Below are positions 6,694 through 12,380 of a DNA stretch of 12,380 bases, piece by piece; positions within the stretch are counted from its first letter, which is position 1, and each line of letters starts with the position of its first letter. The stretch spans positions 1 through 12,380 of the forward strand of contig CAMXNV010000044.1 of NCBI GenBank assembly GCA_947245315.1, read 5' to 3'. Under the pieces are notes generated by a model, which did not search any database, had not been told where the DNA came from, and saw nothing but the letters and a program-made list of their open reading frames with translations. The DNA comes from an uncultured Oscillibacter sp. (GTDB lineage: Bacteria > Bacillota > Clostridia > Oscillospirales > Oscillospiraceae). Made by a program: the position numbers and the translations under genes.

Positions 6694-8280
6694 ATGAAGG
6701 GAAAGCTGACCTTGCAGCAGCGCCTGGTGCTGCCCATCGTCCTGTTGGGCCTGGTGACGCTGCTGAGCAACCTGCTGGCGGTGTTCAGCATACATAATGT
6801 AAACGCCAACGCGGGCGTGATTGTAGATCAATATATGACCAGCGAGGCCCAGCTGGAGGAGATCCGGCGCTCCATGATGGACCTCCACCGGCTGGCCCTG
6901 AGCCACATCGTGGCGGCGGACCATGGGACCATGATCCGCCTGGTCCAGGAGATCAAGGCGGAGGAGGCGGTCCTGGACCAGCGGCTGGAGGACTACACGG
7001 CCTCCGCCCCCCAGGAGGAGCAGGCCACCTGCCGGGCCCTGGCCGGGGACTACGAGGCCCTCAAGCACGCCCTGGTGTCCCTGGTCTGCGCCAGCGCGGA
7101 CAGCAAGACCCAGGAGGCCTACGCCATAGCCAACGGCGAGGTGGCCTCGTGCAGCAGCCGGGTGGAGGAGGGAGTGGACCGGCTCTATACAGCCGTCAGC
7201 GCCCGGGCGGCGGAGGCCCGGGGGCGGCTCTCCGCCGTATATGTTACCTCCCTGATTACCAGCACCGTCACCCTGGTGCTGGGCATCCTCCTGGTGGCGG
7301 CGGCCTTCCGCATCATCCGAAAGTACGTCATCGCCCCCATCCGGGAGGCCATGGGCACCCTGCAAAACAGCGCGGAGCGCATCAGCGGCGTGGTGGGCGA
7401 GGTCCGGGACCGGACCCGGACCTCCGGGGACAGCATCCGGAGCCTCTCCGGCGTCACGGGCCAGCTCTCCGCCGCCCTGGAGGAGATCGCCGGGGGCACG
7501 GCGGCCATCCGGGCCAGCGCCTCCGGCACCCAGGGGGACGCGGCGGACATGGCCGGGGAGTGCCGGAACATCACCGCCTACTCCACCGACATGCGGGACC
7601 GGGCCGAGGCGCTGGAGCGCGGCGCGCGGGAGCGGATGGAGGCCGTCCGGGCCAAGACCGGGGAGATCACCGCCGTCCTGAACGAGGCCATCGCCAAGAG
7701 CAGGAGCGTGGACCGGATCGGCATCCTGACCCAGGACATCCTGTCCATCTCCTCCTCCACGGACCTGATTGCCATCAACGCCTCCGTGGAGGCCGCCCGG
7801 GCGGGGGAGGCCGGAAAGGGCTTCGCCGTGGTGGCCCGGGAGATTCGGAAGCTGGCGGACGCCTGCTCCGAGACCGCGGGGCACATTCAGGAGGTCAACG
7901 GCGTGGTGACCGGGGCGGTGGGCTACCTCTCGGCCAGCGCCCAGGAGCTGGTGGACTACTTCAGCGGCGCGGTGCTGTCCCAATTTGAGGAGTCCGTCCG
8001 GTCCGGGCGGCAGTACCGGGAGGACGCCGCGTACATCGAGGGCTGCATCGAGGCCTTCAACACCCGGGTGGAGCGGCTCCGCACCGCCATGGACGAGGTG
8101 GCGGGCGCCATCTCCGGCATCTCCGGGGCCATCGACGGCGCGGCCGCGGGCGTCAGCGGGGCCGCGGGCAGCACCCACGCCCTGGTGGACGACATGGCGG
8201 GCATCACCCGGCGGATGGACACCAACCAGGAGATCGTCGGGGAGCTCCGGCGGCAGGTGGACGTCCTGGCGAATCTGTAG
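6694..8280 (+). CDS. membrane methyl-accepting chemotaxis protein
   Basis: This 528-residue receptor has TM1 at about 11-33, an extracytoplasmic all-helical region (34-183) of four-helix-bundle type size, TM2 at about 184-206, and a cytoplasmic signalling domain. The hairpin tip (about 352-390) carries INASVEAARAGEAGKGFAVVA, which contacts CheA/CheW. After TM2 only the first HAMP-like piece is visible (VIAPIREAM, 212-220); the GDL and DEIG marks of HAMP are missing. The usual QTN at the tip reads STD (355-357). No CheR-docking pentapeptide is seen at the C-terminus. GGAGGAG lies shortly before the ATG. It is cotranscribed with the solute-binding lipoprotein, so that protein may be its ligand carrier (inference). 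No Che genes lie in the window. Confidence 0.94.
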   Translation: MKGKLTLQQRLVLPIVLLGLVTLLSNLLAVFSIHNVNANAGVIVDQYMTSEAQLEEIRRSMMDLHRLALSHIVAADHGTMIRLVQEIKAEEAVLDQRLEDYTASAPQEEQATCRALAGDYEALKHALVSLVCASADSKTQEAYAIANGEVASCSSRVEEGVDRLYTAVSARAAEARGRLSAVYVTSLITSTVTLVLGILLVAAAFRIIRKYVIAPIREAMGTLQNSAERISGVVGEVRDRTRTSGDSIRSLSGVTGQLSAALEEIAGGTAAIRASASGTQGDAADMAGECRNITAYSTDMRDRAEALERGARERMEAVRAKTGEITAVLNEAIAKSRSVDRIGILTQDILSISSSTDLIAINASVEAARAGEAGKGFAVVAREIRKLADACSETAGHIQEVNGVVTGAVGYLSASAQELVDYFSGAVLSQFEESVRSGRQYREDAAYIEGCIEAFNTRVERLRTAMDEVAGAISGISGAIDGAAAGVSGAAGSTHALVDDMAGITRRMDTNQEIVGELRRQVDVLANL

Positions 8281-8340
8281 GGCGCCGCGCCCGGCGGAGG
8301 TGAATAGAGCTTCCAAAATAGGGAAAATAAAACTTCTGTC

Positions 8341-8369
8341 TTGCCAATTGACGGATGGTCACGTATAAT
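8341..8369 (+). promoter_or_regulatory. sigma-A type promoter of the FapA-family gene
   Basis: TTGCCA (8341-8346) and TATAAT (8364-8369) with 17 bp between them. A TTGACG at 8348-8353 is only 10 bp from the -10 and is not a usable -35. The gene can therefore be transcribed apart from the upstream operon, although I see no convincing terminator in 8281-8340, so readthrough from the chemoreceptor gene is also possible. Confidence 0.75.
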
Positions 8370-8381
8370 AGAAGCAATTGG
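8344..8381. promoter_or_regulatory. possible operator: inverted repeat around the FapA -10 box
   Basis: CCAATTG (8344-8350) and CAATTGG (8375-8381) are perfect inverted arms 24 bp apart that bracket the -10 box; the left arm also overlaps the -35. The two CAATTG cores are 30 bp apart, about three helical turns, which would suit a dimeric or looping repressor. A further TTGCCA copy lies at 8389-8394. The short A/T-rich arms could be chance. Confidence 0.3.
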
Positions 8382-8415
8382 TTTTGAATTGCCAGCGAAC
8401 GGAGGTGCCGCAAGT

Positions 8416-10155
8416 ATGTCATGGAAGGACAAGATTTCGTCCCTGCTCTTTGGCTCCAAGGCCGAAGAGGCGGTAGACGAGGAGCAGATCATGGAGCCGG
8501 AACACACGCCCCAGGAGGTGGAGGAGGCCCCGGCGGCGGCTGCGGCGGCGGATCCGTCCCTGCTGGAGGTGCCCCAGGACCACCCCATCCGGCAGCTCTA
8601 CAGCCTGCGGCAGCAGGAGAGCCGGGGCCTGCCCACCCTCCGGCTGTGCATGGATGAGGACGGCGTCCTCCCGCCGGAGGTGGTGGAGAAGGAGAAGAAC
8701 CGCCTCCAGGCCGCGCTGAAGAGCGTGTGCGGCTCCCGGGTAAAGGCCGCCAAGGGCCGGACCCGGGGCAAGCACAGCAAGAAGAAAGAGGAGGACCCGG
8801 AGGAGGAGCCCCTGATTCTGGACGCCCGGCCCTGGGTCTTCCTCTCCTCCGACAAGCTCTATGCCTGGATGGTGGCCTTCCCCCCCATCGGGCCGGGGGA
8901 GGAGCTGAACCGGGAGATGATCTGGCAGAGCCTCTCGGAGCACAGCATTACCTTTGGCGTGGACAAGAAGCTGGTGAACCGGATCGCAGGCGAGCGGGAG
9001 CGGTACTTCACCCTCTACCTGGTGGCCAGGGGGAAGCCCGCCTTTGACGGGCGGAACGGCAACATCGTGGACCACTTCCCCCGGGCCATCGAGCGGGTCT
9101 TGGAGGTGAACGAGTTCGGCCAGGTGGACTACACCTCCCTGAACCTGATCTGCAACGTGGAGGAGGGCCAGGAGATCTGCCGCCTGATCCGCCCCACCGA
9201 GGGGGAGCCGGGCCGGACGGTGCAGGACCAGGAGGTCCCCGCCAAGAGCGGGAGGGACGTGCCCCTGCCCAAGGGGCGGAACACCGAGCTCAGCGAGGAC
9301 GGGGACGCGCTGCTGGCCTCCATCCCGGGCCACGTGGAGTTCACGGGCCACAGCTTCCAGGTGAAGCCCGTGCTGGACATCGACGGCGACGTGGACTTTT
9401 CCACGGGGAATATCAAATTCGTGGGAGACGTGAACATCAAGGGAGACGTGCTCAGCGGCTTCTCCGTCCGGGCCATGGGGAACATCCACGTGGGCGGCGT
9501 GGTGGAGGCCGGCAGCACCCTGGAGGCCGGAGAGGACCTGACGGTGGTCAAGGGCATCCTGGGGGACGGGAGCACCGTCATCCGGGCCTTCCGGTGCGTC
9601 TTCGCCAAGTACATTGAGAACGCCACCATCGTCGTCCGGGAGAACCTCCAGACGGACTGCGTGGTCAACAGCCGCATTTACTGCGACGGGGAGGTGGTGG
9701 TCCGCTCCGGCCGGGGCAGCATCATCGGGGGCCGGGTCTGGGCCGCCGGGAAGATCAGCGCCAGCGCCGTGGGCGCCAAGTCGGAGTGCCGGACCACCGT
9801 TTCCCTGGGGGGCCTGCCCTGCACGAACTTCGAGCGGGACATGGCCCGGCAGGAGCTCCGGAATCTGAGCCAGGAGCTGGAGCGGCTGGAGGGCCAGCTG
9901 GACAGCCCCGCCAAGTCCAGCCTCTTGAGCAAGACCCGGATGAAGCTCTCCGTGGCGGAGCTGAAGCTGAAGCAGATGGACGAGGACCTGGCGGAGGCCA
10001 AGGCGGATCCGAAGGAGCAGGAGACCGGGCGGCTGGAGTGCTCCATCGCCTACCCGGGGACGGAGATCGTCTTCGGCAACGAGGTTCTCCGCCTGCGGCA
10101 TGAGTCCCGCCAGTGCGTCGCCAAGCTGGCCTGCGGCGAGATCGTCATGATGTGA
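8416..10155 (+). CDS. FapA/DUF342 family protein
   Basis: This 579-residue protein has no membrane segment. Residues 1-50 hold a short amphipathic start (MSWKDKISSLLFG) and an acidic, alanine-rich linker (A40-A45). Residues 56-135 include a basic patch (about 110-124). About 136-320 is the N-terminal DUF342 region. About 320-465 is a repetitive right-handed beta-helix rich in G, V and D (DIDGDVDFSTGNIKFVGDV onward, SIIGGRVWAAGKISA at 435-449). About 472-535 is a predicted coiled coil, then a small C-terminal part. FapA proteins are linked to flagellar assembly and, in Vibrio, to polar localisation. The start at 8416 is chosen because GGAGG (8401-8405) precedes it; an in-frame ATG at 8341 falls inside the promoter. 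The gene lies between two chemoreceptor loci. Family: sure; a motility role here is inference. Confidence 0.9.
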   Translation: MSWKDKISSLLFGSKAEEAVDEEQIMEPEHTPQEVEEAPAAAAAADPSLLEVPQDHPIRQLYSLRQQESRGLPTLRLCMDEDGVLPPEVVEKEKNRLQAALKSVCGSRVKAAKGRTRGKHSKKKEEDPEEEPLILDARPWVFLSSDKLYAWMVAFPPIGPGEELNREMIWQSLSEHSITFGVDKKLVNRIAGERERYFTLYLVARGKPAFDGRNGNIVDHFPRAIERVLEVNEFGQVDYTSLNLICNVEEGQEICRLIRPTEGEPGRTVQDQEVPAKSGRDVPLPKGRNTELSEDGDALLASIPGHVEFTGHSFQVKPVLDIDGDVDFSTGNIKFVGDVNIKGDVLSGFSVRAMGNIHVGGVVEAGSTLEAGEDLTVVKGILGDGSTVIRAFRCVFAKYIENATIVVRENLQTDCVVNSRIYCDGEVVVRSGRGSIIGGRVWAAGKISASAVGAKSECRTTVSLGGLPCTNFERDMARQELRNLSQELERLEGQLDSPAKSSLLSKTRMKLSVAELKLKQMDEDLAEAKADPKEQETGRLECSIAYPGTEIVFGNEVLRLRHESRQCVAKLACGEIVMM

Positions 10156-10170
10156 TCCCCTGTTGGGAAC

Positions 10171-10207
10171 AAAAAACCGCTGAAATCGTGAGATTTCAGC
10201 GGTTTTT
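10171..10207. terminator. strong bidirectional rho-independent terminator
   Basis: A perfect 16-bp stem (10172-10187 with 10192-10207) with a GTGA loop has A residues on one side and T residues on the other, so it can stop transcription both ways. It lies between the convergent FapA-family gene (stop at 10155) and the soluble chemoreceptor gene (stop at 10226), and serves both. Confidence 0.93.
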
Positions 10208-10225
10208 CCTGTAAAGGGCGGCCCG

Positions 10226-11170
10226 TCAGCCCTGGGCCTCCTGCTCCTTGATCATGGGGGGCAGCTGGGAGATCATGTTGTCCATGTCCTCGAACATGGC
10301 GCTCTTGGTGGTTCCCAGGCGGCTGGCTTGGTCGATGTGCTTGACCACCTCCTGGTACTGGTCCTTGATCTGGTCAAAGAACTGGCAGAGCACCTGGAGC
10401 TCCCCCTGGGAGGCGGCGATCACGCCGGAGATCTCCCGCTGGACGTCCAGGGCCCCCTCGGCGGCGGCGGTGATTTTGCGGAAGCTGCCGCCCGTCTGGG
10501 CGACGATGTCCTCGGCCCGGCCCAGGGTCTGCTGTGAGACGCGGATGCTGCCGCTGAGCTCCCCGGCCCGGTCCTCCACGTCGCAGACGCCGGTGTTGAC
10601 CTCCCCGGCCAGGACCTTGATCTCCTTGGCCAGCTCCTTCACCTGGGCGGCCACCACGGCGAAGCCCCGGCCCTCCACCCCGGCCCGGGCGGCCTCGATG
10701 GAGGCGTTGATGGCCAGGATGTTGGTCTGGTCGGCGATGGAGACGATTTTTCCCATGCACTGCTGAATTTCCCGGATGGCGGCCTGGAGCCTGGAGAAGA
10801 TGTCCGCCATCTCGTCATAGGACTGCTGAATTTCCGTGGAGGTCCGGCTCAGGGATTCCACCTGGTCCTGGGTCTCCTGGACGGTTTGGGAAATCTCCCC
10901 CCGGACCTGGCCGAACTGCTCGGCGGTCTGGTCGATGTTGGAGAAGGACTGCCCCAGCTCCTGGAGCTTTTCCTGGAAGTGGTCCGCCCCGCTCAGCACG
11001 CTGGAGAAGGTGGCTCCCACCATGCTCAGCTCCGAGAGGGAGGCGACCTCCTTCTTGACCAGCTCCTTTTGGTATTCCTTCAGGCTCTCCGCCACATGGA
11101 GAATCGGATAAAGGCCCTGCTCGGCGGGGAGCGGCTCCGGCCGCTTCCTGCTCTTTCCTGCGAATAACAT
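10226..11170 (-). CDS. soluble chemoreceptor signalling protein (cytoplasmic MCP)
   Basis: This 314-residue protein has no hydrophobic segment and no HAMP, so it acts in the cytoplasm. Most of it is a long helical MCP signalling hairpin. The tip at about 146-183 reads ADQTNILAINASIEAARAG, then GRGFAVVA, which is the CheA/CheW contact region. The usual glutamate after EAARAG is a valine (V165). The N-terminal 40 residues are basic and too short for a sensor domain. The gene starts 14 bp after the FIST-domain gene, with only a weak G-rich site (GGGGGGG) before the ATG, so translation is probably coupled to FIST. The simplest reading is that the FIST protein supplies the sensing and this protein the output. 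It ends at the bidirectional terminator. MCP fold: sure; pairing with FIST: inference from position. Confidence 0.93.
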   Translation of the reverse strand: MLFAGKSRKRPEPLPAEQGLYPILHVAESLKEYQKELVKKEVASLSELSMVGATFSSVLSGADHFQEKLQELGQSFSNIDQTAEQFGQVRGEISQTVQETQDQVESLSRTSTEIQQSYDEMADIFSRLQAAIREIQQCMGKIVSIADQTNILAINASIEAARAGVEGRGFAVVAAQVKELAKEIKVLAGEVNTGVCDVEDRAGELSGSIRVSQQTLGRAEDIVAQTGGSFRKITAAAEGALDVQREISGVIAASQGELQVLCQFFDQIKDQYQEVVKHIDQASRLGTTKSAMFEDMDNMISQLPPMIKEQEAQG

Positions 11171-11184
11171 TCCGAAGCCCCCCC

Positions 11185-12240
11185 TTACTCAAAGACCACG
11201 CAGGTCATGGACTGGTTGACAAAGCGGTTGTTGTAGTGCTCCCCGTAGCCGACGACGCCGGCGTGGCAGCCCAGGGACGCCATCTCGCGCAGATAGGTCT
11301 GCATATATCCCCGCTCCGAGAAGAGCTTGTAGCGAAACAGGCAGTTCACCGAGAAGACCGCCGAGCGCCTGGGGAACTCCCGGGTGATCTGCTGAATGGT
11401 CTGCCGGGTGATGGCCTGGTAGTCCCCCAGCTCCAGGAGGATCAGCACGTCGGAGTCGTTCACCTGGCGGAAGCAGGCCAGGGCGTTCCCGTTGACCTCT
11501 TTGATGGAGATGATGCAGGTGTCGTCCCCGTTGATTTTCCCGAAGGGGTTTTGGAAGGTGCGGGTTAAAATCTCCTCGTCCGTCACGTGGAGAATGCTCT
11601 TGTAGACCTGCTTGGCGGGCTTGCCGTTGAGGGAGCCCAATATGTAGTTGGCCCGGTCCGTATTGGAGGCGATGAACCGATAGTCCCCCAGCTGGTGATA
11701 GATGTTCTCCTTATAGGTTTTCACCCGTCCGTTCTGGTTCCGGACCAGGGCGTAGGCCACGGCGTCCCGGTAGACCCTGCCGTTGGCGGAGACCCGGCCC
11801 TCGCCTCCGGTGCCCCCCACCAGGGAGACGCCCCGGCGCCGGAGGGCGGTGTAGATAGTGGTCAGGGCGCAGGCGTCGTTTCCGGTGCAGAAGTCGATGC
11901 ACACCGTGTCCTGGGCGCCGCCGCCCACGGCCTGTAGGTCCCGCTCCAGCCGCCGGATGTATTTCACGGGCATGGTGGACACCTGCTCCAGCACGTTGGC
12001 CGCGGCGGAGACCCCGTCGGAGAAGGCGATGACGCTCACCCCGTTTTCAATGACCTTCACCTGGTAGCTCATGCCGATGCAGCCGATGCTGGGGACGCCG
12101 GGGAAGCGCCGCTCCAGGGCCGCCACGTGGGCTTCAAACTGGGAGTCGTTTGACAACAGCATAATGAACTGGGGGCTGCGGAGCCCGCTGACCGCTTCCT
12201 CCAGATTTCCGCTGGGGCTCATGCCGATAAATTGCTTCAC
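11185..12240 (-). CDS. FIST-domain sensor protein
   Basis: This 351-residue protein has no signal peptide or membrane segment. FIST_N spans about 25-195, with SIGCIGMSYQ (51-60) and the glycine-rich VGGTGGEGR (141-149). FIST_C spans about 200-345 and ends in the family's GYGEHYN...N-S--VVF pattern (331-350). FIST domains are predicted small-ligand sensors (amino acids have been proposed) that occur with chemoreceptors, histidine kinases and cyclic-di-GMP enzymes. The start is GTG at 12240, supported by AGGAGA 7 bp upstream and a consensus promoter beyond; an ATG six codons in (12222) is the alternative. The soluble chemoreceptor gene follows 14 bp downstream. FIST identity: sure. Ligand: unknown. 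Confidence 0.92.
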   Translation of the reverse strand: MKQFIGMSPSGNLEEAVSGLRSPQFIMLLSNDSQFEAHVAALERRFPGVPSIGCIGMSYQVKVIENGVSVIAFSDGVSAAANVLEQVSTMPVKYIRRLERDLQAVGGGAQDTVCIDFCTGNDACALTTIYTALRRRGVSLVGGTGGEGRVSANGRVYRDAVAYALVRNQNGRVKTYKENIYHQLGDYRFIASNTDRANYILGSLNGKPAKQVYKSILHVTDEEILTRTFQNPFGKINGDDTCIISIKEVNGNALACFRQVNDSDVLILLELGDYQAITRQTIQQITREFPRRSAVFSVNCLFRYKLFSERGYMQTYLREMASLGCHAGVVGYGEHYNNRFVNQSMTCVVFE

Positions 12241-12275
12241 AACGCTGTCTCCTCTCGATGATTCTAAGGGATTTC

Positions 12276-12304
12276 ATTATACTGGAATGGGGCGGGTCTG
12301 TCAA
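12276..12304 (-). promoter_or_regulatory. consensus sigma-A promoter of the FIST-soluble MCP operon
   Basis: On the minus strand, TTGACA (12304-12299) and TATAAT (12281-12276) are separated by exactly 17 bp, a full match to the vegetative consensus. It lies 36 bp before the GTG start. The operon should be strongly and probably constitutively transcribed unless a repressor acts. No flagellar-type sigma-28 promoter is seen here. Confidence 0.9.
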
Positions 12305-12364
12305 TACGTGGAGAGGGCGGGGAGTGTCCAACTGCGCATTTTATCAGGGGATGGGCCGTAGGGG

Positions 12365-12380
12365 CGGACCTGTGTGTCCG
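12365..12380. repeat. start of an intergenic hairpin cut by the window edge
   Basis: CGGAC (12365-12369) and GTCCG (12376-12380) are inverted arms around a 6-nt loop, and the left flank GGGG suggests longer arms running past the edge. It sits upstream of the FIST promoter. It resembles palindromic intergenic units that I recall from gut Oscillospiraceae genomes, but I cannot confirm that here. Confidence 0.4.

Noticed and set aside
6355..8316. A 653-codon minus-strand frame opposite the chemoreceptor
   Set aside because: Shadow of codon bias; the plus-strand frame has the MCP tip, transmembrane segments and a ribosome binding site.
8348..8369. TTGACG with TATAAT as the FapA promoter
   Set aside because: The spacer would be only 10 bp; TTGCCA at 8341 gives the proper 17 bp.
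8419..10101. A 560-codon minus-strand frame opposite the FapA-family gene
   Set aside because: Same cause: high G/C at third positions on the coding strand. No family features.
12223..12230. GCCGATAA on the plus strand, matching the -10 of flagellar sigma-28 promoters
   Set aside because: It lies inside the FIST coding sequence, points away from the gene, and has no TAAA-type -35 at the right distance.

Overview
The window reads as chromosome from a high-GC, low-G+C-lineage Firmicute (Clostridia, most likely an Oscillospirales/Oscillospiraceae-type gut anaerobe; genus not determined). This rests on Gram-positive style AGGAGG ribosome binding sites, a lipoprotein solute-binding protein, a Cls of the Gram-positive layout, strongly G/C-biased third codon positions, and a mix of chemoreceptor, FapA/DUF342 and Sel1 proteins. 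There are eight protein genes, all apparently intact. I see no rRNA, tRNA, CRISPR, insertion sequence or phage gene.

Layout. (1) 1-91: two back-to-back rho-independent terminators, one for a plus-strand gene lying off the left edge and one for the Sel1 gene. (2) 92-5238, minus strand, transcribed right to left: cls (cardiolipin synthase), a 289-bp spacer packed with six consecutive inverted repeats, a ttcA-like tRNA thiolation gene, then an unusually regular Sel1-repeat protein with a zinc ribbon. ttcA and the Sel1 gene are 13 bp apart and form an operon. (3) 5239-5440: a divergent promoter region with good sigma-A promoters for cls (minus) and for the solute-binding protein (plus). (4) 5441-8280, plus strand: a solute-binding lipoprotein followed 26 bp later by a membrane chemoreceptor with a degenerate HAMP and no ABC permease alongside. 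(5) 8341-10155, plus strand: a FapA/DUF342 protein with its own promoter, ending at a strong bidirectional terminator. (6) 10226-12240, minus strand: a FIST-domain sensor gene (GTG start, consensus promoter) followed 14 bp later by a soluble chemoreceptor signalling protein. (7) 12241-12380: the FIST promoter and the start of a hairpin cut by the window edge.

How the genes may work together (inference). The right half is a sensory/motility neighbourhood. One unit would read an extracellular ligand (lipoprotein plus transmembrane receptor), the second a cytoplasmic ligand (FIST plus soluble receptor), and both would feed CheA/CheW encoded elsewhere. FapA-type proteins have been tied to flagellar assembly or polar localisation in other bacteria. 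The left half looks like housekeeping (tRNA modification, membrane lipid) plus a scaffold protein. The signals least explained by ordinary annotation are the six-hairpin spacer before ttcA, the two sensor/receptor pairs flanking FapA, and the 19 exact 36-residue Sel1 repeats with high cysteine content.
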